From: Methanoregula sp.
Lineage (GTDB): Archaea; Halobacteriota; Methanomicrobia; Methanomicrobiales; Methanospirillaceae
Assembly (NCBI GenBank): GCA_026394695.1
Contig: JAPKXT010000160.1
Location: 1 to 9,576, forward strand
Length of the DNA: 9,576 nucleotides
Direction: 5' to 3'
Under the pieces are notes generated by a model. It did no database searches, was not told the DNA's origin, and was given only the letters and a program-made list of their open reading frames with translations. A program made the translations under genes and the position numbers. Positions 1-5,733 of the stretch are shown piece by piece. Positions within the stretch are counted from its first letter, which is position 1; every line of letters starts with the position of its first letter.

Positions 1-986
1 GTCTTACCCGCACCACTCTTGCCGATGATGCCGAAGATTTCTTTCTTCTGGACATCAAATGTCACGCTGTTGACCGCTCTCACTATACCCCGGTCAACGG
101 AGATATAACGCTTGGAGACTTCCCGCGCTGCAAGAATTTTTTCGCCCAGCTCCGGTGGTGCTGGTTCATCCAGATCGTGATAGTCTTTGACAAACGATCT
201 GATCACGGTCTTTGGCGAACCAATGGCCGCTATTCTGCCATCGGCCAGCAGGATCGCCCGGTTCGCCATGTCTTCAATCACGTGCGAAAAATGGGAGGTG
301 ACGATCATGCCCATGCGATTCTTTTTTGCCGCTTCAATGAGCATCTCATGCACCAGTCGTGCGGTCTCAGGGTCGAGAGTGCCGGTTGGTTCATCGGCAA
401 AAAGCATTGCCGGGTTTTTTGCGAGCTGCCGTGCGAGCACGACCCGCTGCTTCTCACCACCGGACAGGTCACGGGCTATATGCATCATCCGGTGGGAAAG
501 TCTTACCTGGTCGATAAGGTCAGCAGCACGGTTTATAGCGTGTTCCTGGGGGTAATTGATGTCATCAAGCGCGTGGAGAACATTCTCGATCACGCGGTCA
601 TCCCCGTAGAGGGCGAACGTACGCTGGAACATGATCGCAGTCCGGTGCATCACCCGGGACTTCATCCCGTTATTCTTCTCATCCCAGAGATCGATATCAA
701 CAGCCACGAGATCGCCGCCGCACTCGGGACATTTTTTACCGGACCGGCTCTGGACGTCCATAAATGAACAGCAATCGCAGGCAGCCATGTGGTAGACGAT
801 GGACCCTTTAGTCGGAGGTTGTTCGACGCCTCGTAGCAGGTGCATCAACACGCTTTTTCCGGCTCCGCTCCTCCCGATAACACCGACAATCTCACCTTCT
901 GGTATGTCGAATGAGATATCGTTTAATACTCTTGTACCGTCAAAGTCCATGCACAAGTCGTTTACGGTAATAAACGGTGAAGGCAT
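1..986 (-). CDS. atwA: AtwA-like ATP-binding component A2 of the methyl-CoM reductase activation system (C-terminus cut by window edge)
   Basis: A soluble tandem ABC ATPase; in methanogens component A2 supplies ATP for reductive activation of the Ni-F430 centre of MCR (family knowledge). The 328 visible residues contain one full ABC domain: Walker A GRSGAGKS (38-45), Q-loop region near Q121, signature LSGGE (174-178), Walker B MLFADE (194-199), and H-loop in TSHFSH. The second domain begins near residue 275, and its Walker A (GKSGAGK) lies at the very edge, so roughly the last 200 residues are missing if the usual length of about 530 holds. Between Walker A and the Q-loop is an inserted four-cysteine zinc-ribbon-like motif (CDCC at 70-73, CPEC at 86-89). 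No membrane partner is seen, which argues against a transporter. ATG at 986 follows the upstream DUF5320-like stop by 19 nt, with a weak ribosome site (AGGATCTGA), so the two are probably co-transcribed. An ordinary two-domain ABC ATPase is the alternative, but the tandem layout plus the Cys insertion favours AtwA. Confidence 0.85.
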   Translation of the reverse strand, partial: MPSPFITVNDLCMDFDGTRVLNDISFDIPEGEIVGVIGRSGAGKSVLMHLLRGVEQPPTKGSIVYHMAACDCCSFMDVQSRSGKKCPECGGDLVAVDIDLWDEKNNGMKSRVMHRTAIMFQRTFALYGDDRVIENVLHALDDINYPQEHAINRAADLIDQVRLSHRMMHIARDLSGGEKQRVVLARQLAKNPAMLFADEPTGTLDPETARLVHEMLIEAAKKNRMGMIVTSHFSHVIEDMANRAILLADGRIAAIGSPKTVIRSFVKDYHDLDEPAPPELGEKILAAREVSKRYISVDRGIVRAVNSVTFDVQKKEIFGIIGKSGAGK

Positions 987-1005
987 ATGTTCATCAGATC
1001 CTGAA

Positions 1006-1152
1006 TTATTCAGACGGGGTTTCTTCCTTTTCCGGAAAACCATTTGAGTTTGTCTTGCGCTGGCATCCATCGCTGCATTTTTTGCAGGGCCCCAGGCCCC
1101 TTCCGATTACCCGTCCCCGTTTCAGTGGTCCGGTCCCATCAAAGTTCGGCAT
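1006..1152 (-). CDS. DUF5320-like small cysteine protein (48 aa)
   Basis: A short gene read directly from the minus strand. The protein starts MPNFDGTGPLKRGR and continues with GRGLGPC, which matches the conserved Gly/Pro-rich N-terminus of DUF5320-type proteins (MPxFDGTGPxGxGPxTGxGxGxC). Cysteines sit at 23, 26 and 30 (CKKCSDGC), a possible metal or Fe-S site, followed by a polar acidic tail. Family members are often found beside DUF134 regulators and NifX/MinD-type Fe-S proteins; their function is not known. It sits 19 nt upstream of atwA in the same direction, so the pair is probably one transcript driven by the TATA/CATATG promoter upstream of position 1190. This member is short compared with many DUF5320 proteins and appears to have lost a longer Cys-rich tail. 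Confidence 0.75.
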   Translation of the reverse strand: MPNFDGTGPLKRGRVIGRGLGPCKKCSDGCQRKTNSNGFPEKEETPSE

Positions 1153-1189
1153 GGAAAATCCTCATTATAACTCTGATGGAATTATTACA

Positions 1190-1212
1190 CATATGAGCAT
1201 AAAGATTTAAGG
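1190..1212 (-). promoter_or_regulatory. Promoter of the DUF5320-atwA unit with CATATG element
   Basis: On the minus strand a TATA-like TTAAAT (1205-1210) is followed 12 nt later by GCTCATATGTGTAAT (CATATG at 1190-1195). The CATATG ends 37 nt before the start codon at 1152. If transcription starts about 25 nt after the TATA box, CATATG lies between TATA box and start site, a position where a bound protein would block initiation. The same arrangement occurs upstream of the DUF169 gene with the same TTAA-to-CATATG spacing. Confidence 0.55.
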
Positions 1213-1236
1213 ATCGGGTACAATAAAAGAAGGTAC

Positions 1237-1252
1237 GCGGAGGAGGATCCGC
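1237..1252 (-). terminator. Weak hairpin after the DUF169 gene
   Basis: A 5-bp stem (GCGGA/TCCGC) with a 6-nt loop lies about 80 nt past the DUF169 stop and is followed on the minus strand by a T-rich stretch (TTCTTTTATTG). It would separate the DUF169 transcript from the DUF5320-atwA transcript. The stem is short. No gene is seen between 1212 and 1330. Confidence 0.3.
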
Positions 1253-1330
1253 ACGTTCATCTCCCGGTCGCCACCTTGGCGCCGGTGTGCCGGCTGTCGC
1301 TCTTCCGCAACGGTTCTGGCCCCAAGATCC

Positions 1331-2047
1331 CTATTTTGAACCGGGTGCACCAACAACGATCTTCAACGCTCCAACAATCTCGGGGAGCATCTCGGCCGGG
1401 AACCCCATCACCATCTCGTCATCGGCAATCCCGGAGAATTTCCGTGAACCGTCACAGCCAAGCGAGAAATTCGGCAGCCCGGTCAGGTAGGTCTGGGCCG
1501 TTGCATCGGAACAGACTGACTGGATACCGGAGAACTCCGCATGAATCCTTCCACCCAATCGGAAAAGAGAACTCTGGGCTAGTTTGAGCATGTTCCGTGG
1601 GGTCGTTACAATCATGACAACATGTGGAGTGAATGGCGTCTTTTCGAGCGGGGCATACAGCGTCGCATAGGTATCCCCGGAACTGAGATGCGGGACCTTA
1701 TCGATAGTCCGTTTGCAGGAAGCAGCGCTGTCATATTTTCCTAGTTTGAAGTAAAAATCACCGCTCCTTAACGTCGGCGTGATCTCCCGGAGGCCCAGTG
1801 CCCACGCACCGCCATTGCACTCGTGTTTTCCGGAGGTCGCGTAGAATATTTTCCCTTCATTCCGGGCAAGGTTCACCATCGAGCAGTGCCGGATCGTTTT
1901 GTCCAGTTCCTCCATCCTTGCGGGAATCTCTTCCTTACTCGTCGCGAACTTGATAGCCACCGGAGAACCTTTCAGGCCCATAACTTTTCTGATGGTTTCA
2001 GATGCCTCGGCATAGTTAACCGGTATTTTCATGGGTTCATTGCTCAT
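1331..2047 (-). CDS. DUF169 family protein (238 aa)
   Basis: A soluble protein of the DUF169 family, common in methanogens and anaerobes; its biochemical role is not established. It has the usual length. Visible family features are GSPVAIKF near residues 27-34, RHC (53-55), ECNGGAWALGL (76-86), and the C-terminal block QSVCSDATAQTYLTG (176-190) followed by LGCDGSRKF (196-204). Five cysteines (55, 77, 111, 179, 198), most of them in conserved blocks, suggest a metal or redox site. There is no signal peptide or membrane segment. ATG at 2047 is preceded by GAGGT 6 nt upstream, a good ribosome site. It has its own TATA/CATATG promoter at 2091-2112, close in sequence to the one before the DUF5320-atwA unit, so joint control with MCR activation is likely (inference). 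Confidence 0.8.
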   Translation of the reverse strand: MSNEPMKIPVNYAEASETIRKVMGLKGSPVAIKFATSKEEIPARMEELDKTIRHCSMVNLARNEGKIFYATSGKHECNGGAWALGLREITPTLRSGDFYFKLGKYDSAASCKRTIDKVPHLSSGDTYATLYAPLEKTPFTPHVVMIVTTPRNMLKLAQSSLFRLGGRIHAEFSGIQSVCSDATAQTYLTGLPNFSLGCDGSRKFSGIADDEMVMGFPAEMLPEIVGALKIVVGAPGSK

Positions 2048-2090
2048 ATCGTTACCTCAAAGCATCCCGTATCGGGAAACCGTAATTACC

Positions 2091-2113
2091 CATATGAGCG
2101 AAAATACTTAAAC
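2091..2113 (-). promoter_or_regulatory. DUF169 promoter with CATATG element
   Basis: The minus strand reads TTTAAG (TATA-like, 2107-2112), then CGCTCATATGGGTAATTA with CATATG at 2091-2096. The TTAA start lies exactly 12 nt from CATATG, as in the promoter near 1190. The 5' leader would be about 30 nt and includes the GAGGT ribosome site. The shared block is GCTCATATGNGTAAT. Confidence 0.55.
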
Positions 2114-2148
2114 ATTGGTGAACGGAAGAAAAGAGACTGACCCTCAAT

Positions 2149-2508
2149 CTACCGGGGGCATTTCGGGCACCGGCCTTCGGCTGCTTTTGTGCAGCCGGCC
2201 ATTTCGATCCCTTTCCCGTTGACCAGTGCGTCAGCGATCTTGCGCCGGGCACCATGCAGGTCCCGCCATGCGGTTTTGCGGGAGACCCCTAGTCTCTCGG
2301 CAGCCTCTTCCTGTTCAAGTCCTTCGAGGTCGATAAGCCGGATCAATTCAATCTCCTCAGGTTTGAGTGAAACGCCTTCGTTCTCTTCACCAAGGCAGCA
2401 GCAGGGCTTGTAGCATCGCGACTCCCCTGTTCCTTCAATAATACGCCGGACGCGAGGCCTTCCCCGCCGGGGGCACGGGAGCATTTCTGTTTCTTCGCTA
2501 TCCGTCAT
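2149..2508 (-). CDS. DUF134 / UPF0251 helix-turn-helix DNA-binding protein (119 aa)
   Basis: A probable transcription regulator of the UPF0251 family. The N-terminal family block is CPRRGRPRVRRI (12-23), followed by CYKPCCC (32-38), in place of the usual YFKPAG. A sigma-70 region-4-like helix-turn-helix spans about 50-95: EEIELIRLIDLEGLEQEEAA, then ERLGVSRKTAWRDLHGARRK, then IADALVNGKGIE. Cysteine is unusually abundant: 12, 32, 36, 37, 38, 106, 114, 117, the last two as CPKC. A bound metal or Fe-S cluster that senses redox state or metal is therefore plausible. ATG at 2508 was chosen because GGAGA sits 7 nt upstream; an in-frame TTG at 2529 lacks this. It lies 32 nt after the 97-aa gene and just upstream of the DUF169 promoter. 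It is the leading candidate for the protein that binds the shared CATATG elements. Confidence 0.85.
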   Translation of the reverse strand: MTDSEETEMLPCPRRGRPRVRRIIEGTGESRCYKPCCCLGEENEGVSLKPEEIELIRLIDLEGLEQEEAAERLGVSRKTAWRDLHGARRKIADALVNGKGIEMAGCTKAAEGRCPKCPR

Positions 2509-2540
2509 CCATCCATCTCCTGTTATCAATCATTCTCTTA

Positions 2541-2834
2541 TCAAGGGGAATTAATGTTCTCACAGGTGTCTGGTCTTCTTGTGATAAAATAGCGTTTGAT
2601 CATCCGTGTTTGCGGAGTGGTCACGATCAGTTTTTCGATTCTTGTCACCCGGTAATGGCACGTGAAGTAGGGACGATGGTAAAGTCTGCGGAAAAAGCCG
2701 GATATGACCGGGGATGAATGTTCATCCATGGTAAAATAGGTACGGAACTCCGGTACAGTTACCCATAGCCCGGTGCCGTCATATGCCTGCATATATTCTT
2801 CCAGAAGTTCAGGGATCGTGTGGTAATTGGTCAT
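2541..2834 (-). CDS. Unrecognised small basic protein, possibly winged-helix-like (97 aa)
   Basis: I do not recognise the family. The protein begins MTNYHTIPELLEEYMQAY and is rich in aromatic residues, histidine and arginine. It runs through VPEFRTYF, a helix-rich stretch ending FFRRLYHRP, then alternating strand-like segments (YFTCHYRVTRIEKLIVT) and a basic tail (RMIKRYFITRRP). A helix pair followed by a beta wing would suit a small winged-helix DNA-binding fold, but this is inference. There are two cysteines and no membrane segment. ATG at 2834 was preferred over a start 12 nt upstream because GGTGAG lies about 4 nt before it. It is 48 nt after the Cys-rich mini-gene stop and 32 nt before the DUF134 gene, so all three are likely one transcript. 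Confidence 0.65.
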   Translation of the reverse strand: MTNYHTIPELLEEYMQAYDGTGLWVTVPEFRTYFTMDEHSSPVISGFFRRLYHRPYFTCHYRVTRIEKLIVTTPQTRMIKRYFITRRPDTCENINSP

Positions 2835-2882
2835 CCCCCTCACCATTTCGTTCAGTTCGTCTGTTGTAAGAATCTGGTGCTT

Positions 2883-3080
2883 TTATTGACAGCGCGGTCC
2901 ATGCCCACAGCTGTGGGGTGCGTTTTGCGCAGCATCATCGGATTGGCAGCAGCAGGAATTACCGAATTTTAACGGGGATATGCAGGCTTCCCGGTGGCTG
3001 ACATCGCTAGAATCCTGTTCGTGTTTTTCACCGCACGCACAGGTGTGTTCATCGATGCAACACATATGCGCATAAATCAT
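2883..3080 (-). CDS. Cysteine-rich mini-protein, probable metal binding (65 aa, or 60 aa from 3065)
   Basis: No family is recognised. The reading frame encodes 12 cysteines and several histidines: CCIDEHTCACGEKH near the start, then NSCCCQSDD and HSCGHGPRC near the end. This composition suggests a metal-binding or metallochaperone-type protein (inference). Two ATG codons are possible, at 3080 and at 3065, the latter inside a CATATG element. Neither has a good ribosome site, and there is no ATG, GTG or TTG further inside. The start therefore overlaps what looks like a TATA/CATATG promoter (3063-3085). Either a TATA box at 3113-3118 is used with a short leader, or the frame is not translated and the region is a leader for the downstream genes. 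The gene ends 48 nt before the 97-aa gene and is divergent from the metallo-beta-lactamase gene. Confidence 0.5.
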   Translation of the reverse strand: MIYAHMCCIDEHTCACGEKHEQDSSDVSHREACISPLKFGNSCCCQSDDAAQNAPHSCGHGPRCQ

Positions 3081-3085
3081 TTAAA
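3063..3085 (-). promoter_or_regulatory. TATA/CATATG element at the head of the left operon
   Basis: The minus strand reads TTTAAAT (3079-3085), then TTTATGCGCATATGTGT with CATATG at 3063-3068. It shares TTTATGCKCATATGTGT with the promoter near 1190, with the spacing 1 nt longer. It overlaps the possible start codons of the Cys-rich mini-protein, which makes its exact role unclear. Confidence 0.45.
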
Positions 3086-3088
3086 CTC

Positions 3089-3118
3089 TGGTACTATACC
3101 ATACTAAAAGATATTTAA
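3089..3118. promoter_or_regulatory. Palindromic operator and TATA boxes in the divergent region
   Basis: TGGTACTATACCA (3089-3101) has perfect 5-bp arms around a 3-nt centre, a compact inverted repeat suited to a dimeric regulator. An AT-rich ATTTAA (3113-3118) next to it can serve as a TATA core on either strand, toward the Cys-rich gene (minus) or toward the metallo-beta-lactamase gene starting at 3183 (plus). The operator could thus control both. Apart from these elements, 3119-3182 shows only AT-rich leader sequence and a weak AGGATC ribosome site before 3183. Confidence 0.4.
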
Positions 3119-3182
3119 CTACTGATTTACCTGACAATTTATTGGCATAAAAAGCAAAAGAACTATTCCCATCAGGATCAGA

Positions 3183-4046
3183 ATGTGTTTCGTGAATCCT
3201 CATCTTTCACTAACTGTTCTTGTTGATAATAATACCCTTACAGACCGGTATTTCGGCGGTGAACCCGGCCTGTCGTTCCTGATTGAAACGGACGGGAAAA
3301 AGATCCTGTTTGATACCGGGTATTCTGAAATGTTTTTGCAGAATGCCGAAAAAATGGAAATTTCACTTCTTGACCTCGATGTTGTTGTGCTCTCGCATGG
3401 GCATCTGGACCATAGCGGGGGACTGTTTCCGCTCATTCGGCACATGACCCGGTCAATTATCGAGGGAATTCCGGTAAAGAAACCATTGCTGGTTGCCCAT
3501 CCCTGGTGTTTTTATTCCCGCCCGAAACTCCCGGTTCCTGATATCGGTATTATACTCTCTGAACAGGAGATGTCACGATTCTTTGAAGTGGCTACCACTA
3601 CAATTCCCCGCCGACTTACAAATAACCTTGTCTTTTTAGGAGAGATCAAACGGACTTTTAAGTTTGAGCAGGCCGATCCTGGCATGCGAAAAATAATCAT
3701 GGCTGACGGATCTGTAAAAGCAGACCGGATTATGGACGATTCAGCGCTGGCTTTTCAGACAAATGAGGGGCTGGTGATCATCACCGGCTGCTCGCATGCC
3801 GGTATCTGTAATATTGTGGAGCAGGCTCAATTGGTGTGCGGTGAACACCGTGTTATCGACATTATCGGGGGACTCCATCTTCTCACACCATCCCCCTCGC
3901 GGCTTAAAAAGACGGGGGAGTATCTCCAACACCTCCAGTTGCAGTCCCTTCATGCCTGTCACTGCACATCATTATCATCAAAAATAGCCCTTGCCGGGTA
4001 TTGTCCCGTCCAGGAAGTAGGCACCGGTATGAAGCTTGAGTGGTAA
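3183..4046 (+). CDS. Metallo-beta-lactamase fold hydrolase, dihydropterin-beta-RFAP-synthase-like (287 aa)
   Basis: A soluble metallo-beta-lactamase superfamily protein. The metal motif HGHLDH is at 72-77 (with SGG after it), preceded by the strand LFDTGYS (42-48). Further likely ligand regions are GCSHAG (202-207), GGLHLL (229-234) and HACHCT (257-262). This set and length match the group annotated as 7,8-dihydropterin-6-methyl-4-(beta-D-ribofuranosyl)aminobenzene-5'-phosphate synthase (MJ0301-like), linked by annotation to methanopterin chemistry; the physiological substrate is uncertain. There is no signal peptide. ATG at 3183 has a modest ribosome site (AGGATC) about 4 nt upstream. It is divergent from the Cys-rich operon and convergent with the histidine kinase, so it is a single-gene transcript. 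Confidence 0.8.
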   Translation: MCFVNPHLSLTVLVDNNTLTDRYFGGEPGLSFLIETDGKKILFDTGYSEMFLQNAEKMEISLLDLDVVVLSHGHLDHSGGLFPLIRHMTRSIIEGIPVKKPLLVAHPWCFYSRPKLPVPDIGIILSEQEMSRFFEVATTTIPRRLTNNLVFLGEIKRTFKFEQADPGMRKIIMADGSVKADRIMDDSALAFQTNEGLVIITGCSHAGICNIVEQAQLVCGEHRVIDIIGGLHLLTPSPSRLKKTGEYLQHLQLQSLHACHCTSLSSKIALAGYCPVQEVGTGMKLEW

Positions 4047-4068
4047 AGTCCTGACGGGTTGCTTCGCC

Positions 4069-4088
4069 TTTTTTAATGACATTTTTTT
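4069..4088 (+). terminator. T-tract terminator after the metallo-beta-lactamase gene
   Basis: Runs of six T (4069-4074) and seven T (4082-4088) lie 23 to 42 nt past the stop codon. Archaeal RNA polymerase terminates at such T tracts without needing a hairpin. The convergent kinase gene stops at 4158, leaving about 110 bp between the two. Confidence 0.6.
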
Positions 4089-4157
4089 GCTGGGAAAAGT
4101 AGGGGTGTCTTTTGAAAGATCCCTGTTATCGCATTCTAAAATCTTGTGATGGTTACC

Positions 4158-5243
4158 CTATTTTGGAACTGTTGCTGGTTGTGTCGACCGGAATTTTCCT
4201 TTCGGCACCAGAATCTCGAACCGGGCACCCTTGCCGTGAACACCCGACTCTCTGATGGTGAGACCGGTGATAGCGAGGATCTCCCGCGTGAGGAACAGGC
4301 CAAGGCCGGTATTCTTCCCGAACCCTTTCTCAAAGATCCGTTCCTTTTCGGCTTCAGGCACGCCAACACCATCATCTTCATAGACGATCACGAGACTATC
4401 CTGTTCATGCTGCATTGAAGAGAGGGAGATATGCCGGACCCGTTCTCCATGGCGGCGTGAGTTGTCAATCAGGTTCTCGAAGACTTTTTCAAGGAGGGGA
4501 TCGGCGAAGATCTCAAGTCCTTCAATAGTGACCGAAACCTCGATCTCCCCGGAAGGGAGGTGGGTTTGCAATGCTTTTACCTGCACGCCGATATCCTGCC
4601 ACGTGGGGGCATGGACCCCGATGTTCTCGTAATTTTTCGTGAATTCAATCTGTCTCTGAATAGCATGTGCAATGACATCTTCCCGCTCGATGAAATGCAT
4701 CATCTCCGTATCCGTGAACTTCCTTTTGGAAAGTTCGATAAAACCCAAAAGTGCCATGAGCTGGTTTTTAATATCGTGACGGGTGATGCTGGAGAGAAGG
4801 TTGAGTTTTTTGTTGGCGATCTCAAATGCTTTTTGTGACGATTCGAGCTGAGTATTGATCTCTAAGAGTTCGCGGTTCTGTGAAACGAGCTGATCGCGAT
4901 AGCAGTTCATTTGTTCTGCGATGTGGCTGACAACAACCGCGACAATTACGAACATGCAGGCGCGAACGAGCGAATCGGGAGAGATAATCCCCATCGTAAG
5001 ATAAGCATCCGCAATATGCAGGGCACCAAATAATAGCGCGATATGGATGGCCTTCCTGCCGTACCAAAGTCCTGCGACAACAATAATGAGATAATAGAAA
5101 TGCGTGTATACGACCGCAATTCGCAGCTGGAAGTGGACGATAAATTCAAGGAGAAGACCAAGGAGGATCAGGAATGCAAATGCATAGGGTTTTGGCTTAT
5201 CGAGTGATCGCCACCAGGATCCATCTGCGTCATATTTCTGCAC
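4158..5243 (-). CDS. Membrane sensor histidine kinase (361 aa, orphan)
   Basis: A membrane-bound sensor kinase. Residues 20-110 hold about four hydrophobic segments (about 21-40, 45-60, 66-84 and 91-107) with short loops, so sensing is probably within or near the membrane. A coiled-coil linker (about 112-150, QLVSQNRELLEINTQLESSQ) follows. The phosphoacceptor box is SSITRHDIKNQLMALLGF with His156. The ATPase domain has the N box VFENLIDNSRRHGE (254-267), G1 DDGVGVP (290-296), F box IFEKGFGKN (303-311) and G2 GLGLFL (313-318). No PAS or receiver domain is present and no response regulator gene is nearby. The start is GTG at 5243, with GAGGT 6 nt upstream. The DUF4405 gene ends 61 nt upstream, with a CATATG element between, so the kinase may be read both from its own promoter and from the DUF4405 transcript. 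Confidence 0.88.
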   Translation of the reverse strand: MQKYDADGSWWRSLDKPKPYAFAFLILLGLLLEFIVHFQLRIAVVYTHFYYLIIVVAGLWYGRKAIHIALLFGALHIADAYLTMGIISPDSLVRACMFVIVAVVVSHIAEQMNCYRDQLVSQNRELLEINTQLESSQKAFEIANKKLNLLSSITRHDIKNQLMALLGFIELSKRKFTDTEMMHFIEREDVIAHAIQRQIEFTKNYENIGVHAPTWQDIGVQVKALQTHLPSGEIEVSVTIEGLEIFADPLLEKVFENLIDNSRRHGERVRHISLSSMQHEQDSLVIVYEDDGVGVPEAEKERIFEKGFGKNTGLGLFLTREILAITGLTIRESGVHGKGARFEILVPKGKFRSTQPATVPK

Positions 5244-5286
5244 AGCTAAACCTCGTTCTTGCCCGGTTTTGTGAATAATTGCGGGA

Positions 5287-5301
5287 CATATGTGTTAATA
5301 A
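5287..5301 (-). promoter_or_regulatory. CATATG element upstream of the histidine kinase
   Basis: The minus strand reads TTATTATTAACACATATGTC with CATATG at 5287-5292, 43 nt before the GTG start, the same distance as at the DUF169 gene. The plus strand reads ACATATGTGTTAATAAT, close to CATATGTGTAATAAT of the promoter near 1190. The AT-rich TTATTATTAA could act as TATA box. The match is weaker than among the three left promoters. Confidence 0.35.
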
Positions 5302-5304
5302 TAA

Positions 5305-5601
5305 TCATGTTGAGCAATCGTCCGGCTCTTTCCCGTCCGTCTTGAGATTCCTGCCTATGTTCCGGAAAAACATCCAGTGCAGGATAAGGTGGATAATTAA
5401 CAGGGCAGCGAATATCAGGCTCGTGTTATTGTGCATCGTGACCCATTGGTTGCGGGCAATACCAAGATATGTTGTCCAACCGCTCCCTCGTCCTCCTCCC
5501 TCTGGGAGCACAAGGTATAGAACCAGTCCGGAGATCAGCGATGGGATGAACGTGATCAAGCAGCCGATATCGACAAGTGCGTTGATTGTAACACGTCTCA
5601 T
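5305..5601 (-). CDS. DUF4405 small membrane protein, cytochrome-b-like (98 aa)
   Basis: A small integral membrane protein with two predicted helices (about 11-33 and 61-80). Histidines at 57, 71 and 75 (WVTMHNNTSLIF, then LLIIHLILHWMFF) are placed like the heme ligands of DUF4405 proteins, a family related to small b-type cytochromes and sometimes linked to flavinylated redox proteins. The loop GGGRGSGW (35-42) and the segment YLGIARNQW precede the second helix. ATG at 5601 has GAGG about 9 nt upstream. It lies 61 nt before the histidine kinase in the same direction, which suggests a membrane redox component paired with the kinase (inference). It is divergent from the DUF2124 gene. Confidence 0.7.
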   Translation of the reverse strand: MRRVTINALVDIGCLITFIPSLISGLVLYLVLPEGGGRGSGWTTYLGIARNQWVTMHNNTSLIFAALLIIHLILHWMFFRNIGRNLKTDGKEPDDCST

Positions 5602-5631
5602 ATGGAATGCCTCATGATGAATGATTAACTC

Positions 5632-5648
5632 ACAGGCAATTAACCTGT
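5632..5648. promoter_or_regulatory. Inverted repeat in the DUF4405/DUF2124 divergent region
   Basis: ACAGG and CCTGT arms, perfect over 5 bp, flank a 7-nt AT-rich centre. The site lies 31 nt upstream of the DUF4405 start and 86 nt upstream of the DUF2124 start. It may be a small operator; no regulator is identified. A possible plus-strand TATA box (TTTTATCA) lies near 5699, which would give DUF2124 a very short leader. Confidence 0.3.
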
Positions 5649-5733
5649 TGTTGGTATCAAGCTGGTTCGTAATATCTGAGTGCCATCAAAACCATGTACT
5701 TTTATCACCTCTCCCGGAAAGTGTAGATCTGGT

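Noticed and set aside
177..767. Long plus-strand open frame of 196 codons
   Set aside because: It is antisense to the well-supported atwA frame with all its ABC motifs and has no recognisable protein features.
984..989. Further CATATG hexamers at 984, 2780, 5599 and 6127
   Set aside because: They lack the GCKCATATGKGT context and TATA spacing; two are inside genes and two overlap start codons, so they look like chance.
1823..2140. Plus-strand open frame opposite the DUF169 gene
   Set aside because: Antisense shadow; it covers the DUF169 start and promoter and shows no ribosome site or family motif.
2509..2529. Earlier TTG start for the DUF134 protein
   Set aside because: The 7 added residues have no ribosome site, while ATG at 2508 has GGAGA at good spacing.
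2904..2917. Perfect 14-bp palindrome CCCACAGCTGTGGG
   Set aside because: It lies inside the Cys-rich coding frame, where codons for His-Ser-Cys-Gly explain it, and it is not near a promoter.
5680..5733. Upstream ATG extending DUF2124 by 18 residues
   Set aside because: The added segment is unlike the family start and would overlap the probable promoter.
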